From contig NZ_CP043959.1 in assembly GCF_008632955.1 (NCBI RefSeq), positions 5,146,001 to 5,210,000 of the forward strand: a stretch of DNA of 64,000 bases, written 5' to 3'. The notes beneath the pieces were generated by a model. That model saw only the letters and a program-made list of their open reading frames with translations, was not told the origin of the DNA and made no database searches. The translations under genes were made by a program, and so were the position numbers. Shown piece after piece: positions 1 through 8,145 of this stretch (position 1 is the stretch's first letter; each line of letters opens with the position of its first letter). Source of the DNA: Streptomyces tendae (GTDB lineage: Bacteria > Actinomycetota > Actinomycetes > Streptomycetales > Streptomycetaceae).

Positions 1-1965
1 GGTGAGCAGCAGCGACGGGATCGGCGCGTGCTCGGCGTCGGAGTGCCGGTCGGACAGGACGATCAGGCGGGCGCCGTTCTCTATGGCGGCGTCGGCCTCG
101 GCGCAGATGTCCTCGATGCGGGCGGCGAGGGCCTCACCGCCGCCGGCCACCCGGTAGAGGCCGGAGAGGGTCGCGGCCTTGAACCCGGGCATGTCGCCGT
201 CGGCGTTGATGTGGATGAGCTTGGCCAGCTCGTCGTTGTCGATCACCGGGAAGGGCAGGGTGACGCTGCGACACGCCGCGGCCGTCGGCTCCAGCAGGTT
301 GCCCTGCGGGCCCAGGGAGGAGCGCAGCGAGGTGACCAGCTCCTCGCGGATGGCGTCCAGCGGCGGGTTGGTGACCTGCGCGAACAGCTGGGTGAAGTAG
401 TCGAACAGCAGCCGCGGGCGCTCGCTGAGCGCGGCGATCGGCGAGTCGGTGCCCATGGAGCCGATGGGCTCGGCGCCGGCCTTGGCCATCGGGGCGAGGA
501 TGACGCGCAGCTCCTCCTCGGTGTACCCGAAGGTCTGCTGCCGGCGGGTGACCGAGGCGTGGGTGTGCACGATGTGCTCCCGCCCGGGCAGGTCGCTCAG
601 CTCGATCTCGCCGGCCTCGAGCCACTCCGCGTAGGGGTGCTCCGCGGCGAGGGCGGCCTTGATCTCGTCGTCCTCGATGATGCGGTGCTCGGCGGTGTCC
701 ACGAGGAACATGCGGCCGGGCTGCAGCCGGCCCTTGCGGACCACCTTGGCCGGGTCGATGTCGAGCACGCCGACCTCGGAGCCGAGGACGACCAGGCCCT
801 CGTCGGTGACCCAGTACCGGCCGGGGCGCAGGCCGTTGCGGTCGAGCACGGCGCCGACCTGGGTGCCGTCGGTGAAGGTGACGCAGGCCGGGCCGTCCCA
901 GGGCTCCATCATCGTGGAGTGGTACTGGTAGAAGGCGCGCCGGGCCGGGTCCATGGAGTCGTGGTTCTCCCACGCCTCCGGGATCATCATCAGCACGGAG
1001 TGCGGGAGCGAGCGGCCGCCCAGGTGCAGCAGTTCGAGCACCTCGTCGAACGAGGCGGAGTCCGAGGCGTCCGGGGTGCAGACCGGGAAGGTGCGCTCCA
1101 GGTCCTTCGCCGTGCCGAACAGGTCGGACATCAGCTGGGACTCGCGGGCCCGCATCCAGTTGCGGTTGCCCTTGACGGTGTTGATCTCACCGTTGTGCGC
1201 GACGAAGCGGTACGGGTGCGCCAGCGGCCACGACGGGAAGGTGTTCGTGGAGAACCGGGAGTGCACCAGCGCGATCGCGGAGGCGAAGCGGCGGTCGGAC
1301 AGGTCCGGGAAGAAGGGCTCCAGCTGGCCGGTGGTCAGCATGCCCTTGTAGACGATGGTCCGCGCGGACAGCGACGGGAAGTAGACGCCCACCTCGCGCT
1401 CGGCGCGCTTGCGCAGCAGGAACGCCTTGCGGTCCAGGGCGATGTCCCGGCTGGTGCCGTCGGAGACGAAGAGCTGCCGGAAGACCGGCATGGTGGAGCG
1501 GGCGGTGGCACCCAGCAGCTGGGGCGCGACCGGCACCTCGCGCCAGCCGAGCACGGTCAGCCCCTCGGCGGCGGCGATCTCCTCGATGCGGGCGACGGCG
1601 GCGTCCGTGCCCTCCCCGGGCAGGAAGGCGATGCCGGCGGCGTATCCGCCCGCCTCGGGCAGGTCGAATTCGGCCACCTCACGGAAGAAGGCGTCCGGGA
1701 TCTGGGACAGGATGCCCGCTCCGTCGCCGGAGTCCGGCTCGGAGCCGGTGGCACCGCGGTGCTCCAGGTTGCGCAGGACCGTGAGGGCCTGGTCGACCAG
1801 GGTGTGGGACGCCTCGCCGGTGAGGGTGGCGACGAAGCCGACGCCGCAGGCGTCGTGCTCGTTGCGGGGGTCGTACATACCCTGCGCAGCAGGGCGAGCA
1901 TCCATGAACGACCAGCTCGTGCGGTCGTTCGAGGAATGCTGGGACGGCTGGCGCGGCGTACGCAT
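1..1965 (-). CDS. gltB: Glutamate synthase (NADPH/ferredoxin) large subunit, 5' part (partial)
   Basis: The first 655 codons of the large subunit of glutamate synthase, which transfers the amide nitrogen of glutamine to 2-oxoglutarate. The gene runs off the left edge. The start at 1965 has a GGGAGAG ribosome site just upstream; a downstream in-frame ATG at 1905 lacks one. The catalytic cysteine is then residue 40, in CGVGF, after a propeptide of the length usual in GltB. This Cys becomes the N-terminal nucleophile of the class II amidotransferase domain. Other family motifs such as RFSTNTFPSW and HNGEINT follow. The glutamate-synthase central and FMN domains lie outside the window. Identification is secure; the exact start is likely but not proven. 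Confidence 0.96.
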   Translation of the reverse strand, partial: MRTPRQPSQHSSNDRTSWSFMDARPAAQGMYDPRNEHDACGVGFVATLTGEASHTLVDQALTVLRNLEHRGATGSEPDSGDGAGILSQIPDAFFREVAEFDLPEAGGYAAGIAFLPGEGTDAAVARIEEIAAAEGLTVLGWREVPVAPQLLGATARSTMPVFRQLFVSDGTSRDIALDRKAFLLRKRAEREVGVYFPSLSARTIVYKGMLTTGQLEPFFPDLSDRRFASAIALVHSRFSTNTFPSWPLAHPYRFVAHNGEINTVKGNRNWMRARESQLMSDLFGTAKDLERTFPVCTPDASDSASFDEVLELLHLGGRSLPHSVLMMIPEAWENHDSMDPARRAFYQYHSTMMEPWDGPACVTFTDGTQVGAVLDRNGLRPGRYWVTDEGLVVLGSEVGVLDIDPAKVVRKGRLQPGRMFLVDTAEHRIIEDDEIKAALAAEHPYAEWLEAGEIELSDLPGREHIVHTHASVTRRQQTFGYTEEELRVILAPMAKAGAEPIGSMGTDSPIAALSERPRLLFDYFTQLFAQVTNPPLDAIREELVTSLRSSLGPQGNLLEPTAAACRSVTLPFPVIDNDELAKLIHINADGDMPGFKAATLSGLYRVAGGGEALAARIEDICAEADAAIENGARLIVLSDRHSDAEHAPIPSLLLT

Positions 1966-2333
1966 CGGCTCTCCCGTCGTCGTCATGTGGCATATGCGTG
2001 CCGAGGGACGACGTTGGCCCTCTGCGTGGCTAAATTTCGTGCAGGTTACATGATGGAACGACTCTCGGGAACCGGGACTTCTGTTCCAGCATGCGGACAT
2101 CGAGTGGGTCGCGGCGGGGTTCCGCACCTGTGTCGACGAGAGACTGTGGGGACCGCGGCGGGCAGATCGGTGTCCGCCGGTCCGATGGCGGGGAAAGGCT
2201 TCGTCGCCTCGCCCGCTGGGCGCGCCGCAGGCCTCATTGCCTGCAGCGCGTACGGCTCATGCCCACTGGTCACACGTGCGAAACCAGCAAGTAATGATTA
2301 TTTATGCGAGGCTCCGCATAAACGCAAGGGGCC
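1966..2333. other. Intergenic region upstream of gltB
   Basis: A 368-base stretch without a convincing gene, between the gltB start and the VIT-family gene, both on the minus strand. It should hold the gltB promoter. A TAACCT hexamer (minus strand, near 2048) could be a -10 element. The only striking structure is the AT-rich dyad listed separately near 2302. No tRNA or small coding sequence was recognised. Confidence 0.6.
2302..2323. promoter_or_regulatory. AT-rich 8-bp inverted repeat, candidate operator
   Basis: TTTATGCG and CGCATAAA form a perfect dyad around a six-base spacer, in an AT-rich patch that also contains TAATGATTATT. Such AT content is unusual here. The site lies about 340 bases upstream of the gltB start and just downstream of the VIT-family stop. 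The half-sites loosely resemble arginine-repressor boxes (TTATGCA-like). A regulator site for gltB is an inference. Confidence 0.4.
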
Positions 2334-3065
2334 TCATCCTACGGCCGTTCCGAACAGCGAGCCGAGGGCGTACGTCACACCGGCCGCCGCACCGCCGAGG
2401 GCCAGCTGCCGCAGTCCGCTGTACCACCAGGACCGCGCCGTGACCTTGGCCACCACGGCACCGCACAGGAACAGTCCGAGCAGCGCCACCAGCACGGCCG
2501 GCCACAGGCTGCTCGCGCCGAGCAGGAAGGGCAGGACCGGCAGCAGCGCGCCCAGGGCGAAGGAGCCGAAGCTGGACACGGCGGCGACGGTGGGCGACGG
2601 CAGGTCGGAGGGGTCGACGCCCAGCTCCTCACGGGCGTGTATCTCCAGCGCCTGCTCGGGGTCGCGGGAGAGCTGCCGGGCGACCTCGCGGGCCAGCTCC
2701 GGCTCGACCCCGCGGGCCTCGTAGAGCGCGGCGAGCTCGGCCTCCTCGTCCTCCGGGTGCTTGCGCAGCTCACGCCGCTCGACGGCCAGCTCGGCCTCGA
2801 CCAGCTCACGCTGGGAGGCGACCGAGGTGTACTCGCCGGCCGCCATGGAGAAGGCACCGGCGGCCAGTCCCGCGAGGCCGCTGAGGACGACGGTCTGCTG
2901 GCCGACGGCGCCGCCGGCGACGCCCGTCATCAGGGCGAGGTTGGAGACCAGCCCGTCCATCGCGCCGAACACCGCCGGGCGCAGCCAGCCGCCGTTGACG
3001 TCGCGGTGGGTGTGGTTGTCGCGGTGCGCCTCGTGCAGCGTCGCCTCGGTCTCGATGATGGCCAT
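2334..3065 (-). CDS. VIT1/CCC1-family membrane transporter
   Basis: A 243-residue protein of the VIT1/CCC1 family, whose known members move iron or manganese across membranes. The N-terminal NGGWLRPAVFGAMDGLVSN segment and AAGEYTSVASQ are typical. A charged central domain (about residues 85-150, rich in Glu and His) lies between two N-terminal and three C-terminal membrane segments. The length fits the family. A divergent operon of ADP-ribosylglycohydrolases starts about 280 bases upstream. The ion carried cannot be read from the sequence. Iron control is possible given a weak iron-box-like dyad in the shared upstream region. Confidence 0.88.
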   Translation of the reverse strand: MAIIETEATLHEAHRDNHTHRDVNGGWLRPAVFGAMDGLVSNLALMTGVAGGAVGQQTVVLSGLAGLAAGAFSMAAGEYTSVASQRELVEAELAVERRELRKHPEDEEAELAALYEARGVEPELAREVARQLSRDPEQALEIHAREELGVDPSDLPSPTVAAVSSFGSFALGALLPVLPFLLGASSLWPAVLVALLGLFLCGAVVAKVTARSWWYSGLRQLALGGAAAGVTYALGSLFGTAVG

Positions 3066-3346
3066 GCCGGTCCCCCAGGACGTTCTCGGGCACCCTCGCC
3101 CGGGTGCCCATTTGGACTCGTTCTATTTTTCGACGAAAACCAGTCTACGCCTCGACCGAACCTCCTGCCAGCAAGGAAAGGCTGGGCTAACCAGCGGTTT
3201 TGCGGTTCTCACCGCGGTGCGTGGATGGCCCCGCCGATGTCGTCCGGGTGACGCTCGGGCGGACGAGGCTGCGGCGAACACGGCACCGGGGACAGTTCCG
3301 CAAAGGGCCCGCGCCCCGCGGGGCGCGCCTGAGAGGAGAGCCGCGT
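3066..3346. promoter_or_regulatory. Divergent promoter region with two dyads
   Basis: This 281-base region lies between the VIT-family gene (minus) and the glycohydrolase operon (plus). It holds a 13-base palindrome TTTTCGACGAAAA at 3127-3139 in an AT-rich patch, and a dyad GCTGG-GCTAA-CCAGC at 3181-3195. The second contains GGCTAACC, weakly like the actinobacterial DmdR/IdeR iron box. Either could control one or both genes. No start of transcription can be fixed by eye. Confidence 0.4.
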
Positions 3347-4351
3347 ATGGCATCGACCGCCCGCATCCCCTCGGTGCCCGCGCCCGGGGACGCCCCCGGT
3401 CTCCGCGAACGGGCACGCGGCGCGCTGCTCGGCCTGGCCGTCGGCGACGCCCTCGGCGCGCCCGCCGAGAACATGAAGCCCTCCGAGATCCGCGCGAAGT
3501 GGGGCCGCGTCACGGGTTACGTGACCGACCCCCCGGCGGGCACGGACGACACCGAGTACGCCATCTTCTCCGGACTGCTGGTGGCCCGGCACGGCTCCGC
3601 GCTCACCCCCGCGCATGTCGAGGCGGCCTGGCACGAGTGGATCGCCGACCGCGCCGAGGGCCCCTTCCGGGGCGCCGGCTTCAGCGAGCGCGGCACCCTG
3701 GAGAACCTGCGCCGGGGGCTCGCCGCGCCCATCTCCGCCCAGCACCGGCACGCCTGGAGCGACGGGCTGGCGATGCGGGCGGCGCCGTACGGCGTGCACG
3801 CGGCCGGACGCCCGGACGAGGCGGCCCGGCTCGCGGCGATCGACGGTTCGGTCAGCCACGACGGCGAGGGCATCTACGGCGGGCAGGCGGTCGCGGCGGG
3901 CGTCGCGGCGGCCATGGCCGGGGCACCGGTGGTCACCGTCGTGGCCTCGGCACTGGCCGTGGTGCCGGACGACTCCTGGACCGCCCGCTCGCTGCGCCGC
4001 GCGGTGACCGCCGCCCACCACGGCGAACGCGCCGTCCGCGCCGCGGTGGTGATCGGCGGTTACCCCTGGACCGACCTGGCGCCCGAGGCGGTGGCCCTCG
4101 CCTTCGGCGCGTACGCGACGGCCGACGGCGACTTCGAACAAGCGGTGCTGACCGCCGTGAACATGGGCCGCGACGCCGACACGACGGCGGCGGTCGCGGG
4201 CGCGCTGGCGGGGGCGACCCAGGGTGTCGCCGCCGTCCCGGAGCACTGGGCCGCGGCCATCACCCCGGCCCGCGGCAGCTGCCTGCCCGCCATGGCCGGC
4301 CACCACGTCCTCGACATCGCGGACCTCCTGACCCCGGAGACCCCCACATGA
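3347..4351 (+). CDS. ADP-ribosylglycohydrolase family protein 1
   Basis: First gene of a six-gene operon; 334 residues. The ATG at 3347 follows AGGAGAG at good spacing; longer in-frame starts lack a ribosome site. The family fold is shown by GALLGLAVGDALGAPAE (about residues 25-40), by the metal-binding TDDT (66-69), and by GRDADT (274-279) followed by AGALAGA. Both metal-ligand motifs of the dinuclear-metal DraG/ARH active site are intact. Known relatives remove ADP-ribose from protein side chains or related small molecules, but the substrate here is unknown. The stop codon overlaps the next start (ATGA), so translation is probably coupled. Confidence 0.9.
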   Translation: MASTARIPSVPAPGDAPGLRERARGALLGLAVGDALGAPAENMKPSEIRAKWGRVTGYVTDPPAGTDDTEYAIFSGLLVARHGSALTPAHVEAAWHEWIADRAEGPFRGAGFSERGTLENLRRGLAAPISAQHRHAWSDGLAMRAAPYGVHAAGRPDEAARLAAIDGSVSHDGEGIYGGQAVAAGVAAAMAGAPVVTVVASALAVVPDDSWTARSLRRAVTAAHHGERAVRAAVVIGGYPWTDLAPEAVALAFGAYATADGDFEQAVLTAVNMGRDADTTAAVAGALAGATQGVAAVPEHWAAAITPARGSCLPAMAGHHVLDIADLLTPETPT

Positions 4352-5592
4352 CCTCCACCACCCCCGCACCGACCACCGACGACACTCCGGCCACCCACGA
4401 CACTCCGGCCCCCGGCACCGCGCGGGACGACGCGGCCCCGGCGCCGCGCACACCCGCCGGACCCGCACCCCGTCCGGCCCGCTCGGCCGTCGAGGGCCTG
4501 CTCCTCGGACTCGCCGCCGGGGACGCCGCCGGCTGGCCCGCCGCCCGCCACCGCGCCGCCCGCATGCCCGAGTGGACCCGGCGGCTCACCCGCGAACTGG
4601 ACACCTTCGCCGAGCAGAACGCCACCACCACGCTCCCCGTCCCCATCGCCCTCAACCAGCCCCCCGAGCCCCTGCGCCTCGGCCCCTCCGACGACGCCGA
4701 GTGGGCCGCGTTCGCCGCCGAGGCGGTGCTGCTCGCGGGCGACGACACCGTGCTCGGCGACCTGAGCCGGGAGCGCCGTACCCGCGCCGCCATCGACCTG
4801 ACCTGGAACGCGGTCGCGGCCGAGGTGGCCGCCGCCACCGAGCGGGCCCCCGAGACCGAGTCCGCCGTCCTGCCCCTGCGCGCCCGCATCTCCGTACGGG
4901 CCGGCCTCGGCAACCTCGCCACCGGTCTGCGCCCGCCCGCCACCGGGCACGACAACCCGCACTACTTCGACGACGCCGCCTGCGTCCGGGCCTGCGTGCT
5001 GGCCGTGGCGCACGCGGGCGACCCGCGGGCCGCCGCCGACCTCGCCGAGTTCGACGCCCGCTACACCCAGGACGGTGACGGTGTGCACGGCGCGCGCGCC
5101 ATGGCCGCCGCCGTGTCGCTGGCGCTGGCCGGGGCGGACCCGCGCGCCTGCGTGGAGGCCGCCTGCGCCGAACTGCCCGAGGACACCGAGATCGGCCGCA
5201 ACGCCCGGCACGCGCTGGTCCTCGCGGCGGACGCCGACAGCGCCTTCGCCCTGGTGCCGTCGCTGGAGCACCAGATCGTCGACCACGTCTACAGCTACGG
5301 CGTCGCCGCCGCCGAGACCGTCCCCGTCGCCCTCGCCCTGACCACCGCCGCCCGCGGCCGGATCGCGGAGGCGGTCCCCGCGGCGGCCTGCCTGTCCCGG
5401 GTCGCGGACTCCGCCCCGGCGCTGGCCGGCGCCCTCACCGGGGCGCTGGGCGGGAGCGCCGCGATCCCCCGGTCGTGGCGGGAGAGCTGCCGCACCCTCT
5501 CCGGCTGTGTGCTGCCCCGGCTCACAGGGACGGACCTGGTCGAACTCGCCGGGCTCCTGGAAGCCGCCCAGCCGGCCGCACCGAGAGGATGA
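4348..5592 (+). CDS. Divergent ADP-ribosylglycohydrolase family protein 2, possible pseudoenzyme
   Basis: A 414-residue family member starting at the ATGA overlap with the previous gene. A Thr/Pro/Ala-rich stretch of about 45 residues precedes the domain, which opens with EGLLLGLAAGDAAGWP. The metal-binding motifs are altered. TDDT is replaced by SDDA (114-117), and the C-terminal GRDADT is replaced by SRVADS (350-355), losing one aspartate ligand. DGDGVHGARA in the middle is retained. By analogy with the paralogues on either side, metal binding and hydrolysis may be impaired, so a scaffolding or regulatory role is possible. That is inference; a different ligand arrangement could still work. 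Confidence 0.8.
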   Translation: MTSTTPAPTTDDTPATHDTPAPGTARDDAAPAPRTPAGPAPRPARSAVEGLLLGLAAGDAAGWPAARHRAARMPEWTRRLTRELDTFAEQNATTTLPVPIALNQPPEPLRLGPSDDAEWAAFAAEAVLLAGDDTVLGDLSRERRTRAAIDLTWNAVAAEVAAATERAPETESAVLPLRARISVRAGLGNLATGLRPPATGHDNPHYFDDAACVRACVLAVAHAGDPRAAADLAEFDARYTQDGDGVHGARAMAAAVSLALAGADPRACVEAACAELPEDTEIGRNARHALVLAADADSAFALVPSLEHQIVDHVYSYGVAAAETVPVALALTTAARGRIAEAVPAAACLSRVADSAPALAGALTGALGGSAAIPRSWRESCRTLSGCVLPRLTGTDLVELAGLLEAAQPAAPRG

Positions 5593-5599
5593 TTCCGGC

Positions 5600-6781
5600 A
5601 TGACACGCGAATCCACCGAAGACCGAACAAGCACGCCTTCCCTGGCGGAACGGATCACCGGGGCCCTGGTCGGGGCGGCCGTCGGCGACGCCCTCGGCGG
5701 CCCGGTCGAGGGGTACTCCCCCGAGCAGATCACCGAGCGCCACGGCGGCCGCGTGCACGGCGTGGTCGGCCCGTGGAACGGCGACGCCTGGCGCACCGCC
5801 CGCCCCGTCGCGCCGTACCACAAGGGCGACGGCCACGTCACCGACGACACCCTGATGACCCACGCGCTGGTCCGGGTGTACGCACGGGTCCGCGACCACC
5901 TGGACGCCTACGCGGTCGCCGACCACCTGGTGCCGGACCTGATGACGAACCCGCGCTGGATCCCGGAGCTGGAGGCGGAGACGCTCCCGCTGCACCGGAT
6001 CTTCCTCGCCGAGAAGTGGCTGGTGGCCCGGCTGCACTACGGCCACGTGGACCCGCGCGAGGCAGGGGCGGGCAACATCGTGAACTGCGGCGCCGCGATG
6101 TACATGGCCCCGGTCGGGCTGGTCAACGCGGCCCACCCGGCCGCCGCGTACGCCGAGGCCCTGGACGTCGCGGGCGCCCACCAGTCGTCGTACGGCAGGG
6201 AGGCGGCCGGGGTGTTCGCGGCGGCCGTGGCGGCGGCCTGCGCGCCCGGGGCGACCCCGGAGTCGGTCGTCGCCGCGTGCCTGTCCCTGGCCAAGGACGG
6301 CACCCGGGAGGCGATCGAGCGGGTCTGCGCGGAGGCGGAGCGGCACACCGACTTCGAGTCGGCACTCGGTCCGCTGCGCGCGGCGGTCGCCCCCTACGAC
6401 ACCGTGGGCCCCGACTACCGCTCCCCCTCGCTGGGTGCCCGGCGCCCATCCCGGCTGCACGCGATCGAGGAGCTGCCGGTCGCCCTCGGCATGGTGCTGG
6501 TGGCGCGCGGCGACGCCCGGCACGCGGTGCTGGGCGCGGTGAACTACGGCCGCGACTGCGACTCCATCGCCACGATGGCCGGGGCGGTGACCGGCGCGCT
6601 CGGCTCGCCCGTCCCCGAGGAGTGGGCCAAGACGGTGGCGGCGGCCAGCCGCCTCGACCTGTGGGAGCCGGCCGCCGCGCTGACCGAGGTGGCCCGCGAG
6701 GTCTTCGCCCGGGACGTGGAGCGCCGCCGCGCCCACGAGCGGGCGTTCGCACAGCTGGGAGGGGCCGGATGCTCCGACTGA
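5600..6781 (+). CDS. ADP-ribosylglycohydrolase family protein 3
   Basis: A 393-residue protein beginning seven bases after the previous stop, with GAGAGG upstream. The family start GALVGAAVGDALGGPVEGY, metal motif TDDT (81-84) and C-terminal NYGRDCDSIA (315-324) are intact. Compared with protein 1 it carries extra helices between the motifs, including NIVNCGAAMYMAPVGLVNAA. The ending is a charged helix. It overlaps the next gene by 13 bases. The intact ligand set predicts an active metal-dependent hydrolase. The substrate is unknown and need not be ADP-ribosylated protein. Confidence 0.88.
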   Translation: MTRESTEDRTSTPSLAERITGALVGAAVGDALGGPVEGYSPEQITERHGGRVHGVVGPWNGDAWRTARPVAPYHKGDGHVTDDTLMTHALVRVYARVRDHLDAYAVADHLVPDLMTNPRWIPELEAETLPLHRIFLAEKWLVARLHYGHVDPREAGAGNIVNCGAAMYMAPVGLVNAAHPAAAYAEALDVAGAHQSSYGREAAGVFAAAVAAACAPGATPESVVAACLSLAKDGTREAIERVCAEAERHTDFESALGPLRAAVAPYDTVGPDYRSPSLGARRPSRLHAIEELPVALGMVLVARGDARHAVLGAVNYGRDCDSIATMAGAVTGALGSPVPEEWAKTVAAASRLDLWEPAAALTEVAREVFARDVERRRAHERAFAQLGGAGCSD

Positions 6782-8145
6782 CCTGGGTCCAGCCCGAGGA
6801 CCTCGTCGGCCACGAACTGCGCCAGGCCGCCCTGGACGGCCGTGAGCCGTCGGCGGTCGCCGCCCGCTGGCTCGCGGCGGGCGGCCCGCCGGCCCCCTCC
6901 GCCGCCGGCGCCTCCCCCCGGCCGGCCTCCCGCTGTCTGCGGCTGCTGGCCGGTGACCTGCTGGACGAACTGGCCGACCTGCCCAGCACCCTGGCGGACG
7001 ACGAGCCGACCGACCTCTCCGCCGTCAGGGCCCTGTGCCCGGACTGGCCCGCCTCACCCGCCGCCCCGCCGGCCTGGGACGGGCCCGCGTTCGAGGCCCG
7101 GCTGGAGGCCGCCTGGCTGGGCAGGTCGGCCGGCTGCCTGCTGGGCAAGCCGGTGGAGAAGCTCCCCCTCGCGGCCATCCGCGCCCTCGCCCGCGCCGCC
7201 GGCAACTGGCCCTTGAACGACTGGTTCACCGCCCGGGGCGTCCCCGCGGAGCTGCTGGCCGCGCACCCCTGGAACCGGCGCTCCGCGGCCACCTCGCTCG
7301 CCGAGAACATCGACGGCATGCCCGAGGACGACGACCTCAACTACCCGCTGCTCGCGCTGCTCGTGCTGCGGCGCCACGGCCGTCGCTTCGGCACCGCCGA
7401 CGTGGCCCGCGTCTGGCTCGACGAGCTGCCCGCCGGCCGCACCTTCACCGCCGAGCGCGTCGCCTACCGCAACCTCCTCGACGGCCTCGAACCCCCGCTC
7501 ACCGCCCGCCACCGCAACCCGTTCCGCGAGTGGATCGGCGCCCTGATCCGCGCCGACGTCCACGGCTGGACCAACCCCGGCGACCCGGGCGCCGCCGCCG
7601 CGCAGGCGCACCGCGACGCCGTCCTCACCCACACCGCCAACGGCGTCTACGCGGCGATGTTCACCGCCGCCGTCATCGCCGCCGCGGCCACGGGTGAGCA
7701 CGACGTGCACGCCTGTCTGCGCACGGGCCTCACCGTCGTCCCGCCCCGCTCCCGGCTCGCCATGGCCGTCCGTGACGCCGTACGGCTGGCCCGGGAACAC
7801 ACCGGCTTCGACACCGTCGTCGACCTGCTGCACGCGGCGTACGGCGCCACCCACCACTGGGTGCACGCCGTCCCCAACACGGCCCTGCTCGCCGCCGCCC
7901 TCACCCACGCCGACGGGGACTTCACCGCCTCGGTCTGCCGCGCGGTGTCCGGGGGCTGGGACACCGACTCGGTCGGTGCCACCGCCGGCAGCGTCGCCGG
8001 GCTGCTGGCCGGCTCGCCCCGCGCGCTGCCCGAACGCTGGACGGCCCCGCTGAAGAACCGCCTGGCCACCTCCGTCGGCGACTTCGACGGCACCGGCTTC
8101 GACACCCTGGCCCGTCTGACCCACCTGGAGGCGTCCCGCCCATGA
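6769..8145 (+). CDS. ADP-ribosylglycohydrolase family protein 4 with N-terminal extension
   Basis: A 458-residue protein whose start lies inside the end of the previous gene, with a GGGAGGGG ribosome site. About 115 residues precede the family domain, which begins near LEAAWLGRSAGCLLGKPVEK. The extension includes a helical LRLLAGDLLDELADLP segment and has no clear family. The first metal motif reads EDDD (186-189) and the last reads GGWDTDS (395-401), so acidic ligands are kept though the motif differs from protein 1. The stop overlaps the next start (ATGA). Substrate unknown. Confidence 0.86.
   Translation: MLRLTWVQPEDLVGHELRQAALDGREPSAVAARWLAAGGPPAPSAAGASPRPASRCLRLLAGDLLDELADLPSTLADDEPTDLSAVRALCPDWPASPAAPPAWDGPAFEARLEAAWLGRSAGCLLGKPVEKLPLAAIRALARAAGNWPLNDWFTARGVPAELLAAHPWNRRSAATSLAENIDGMPEDDDLNYPLLALLVLRRHGRRFGTADVARVWLDELPAGRTFTAERVAYRNLLDGLEPPLTARHRNPFREWIGALIRADVHGWTNPGDPGAAAAQAHRDAVLTHTANGVYAAMFTAAVIAAAATGEHDVHACLRTGLTVVPPRSRLAMAVRDAVRLAREHTGFDTVVDLLHAAYGATHHWVHAVPNTALLAAALTHADGDFTASVCRAVSGGWDTDSVGATAGSVAGLLAGSPRALPERWTAPLKNRLATSVGDFDGTGFDTLARLTHLEASRP

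Noticed and set aside
28..2724. An 898-codon open frame on the plus strand opposite gltB and the VIT-family gene
   Set aside because: It is a GC-rich antisense shadow; the minus-strand frames encode clear GltB and VIT homologues and this frame has no family motifs.
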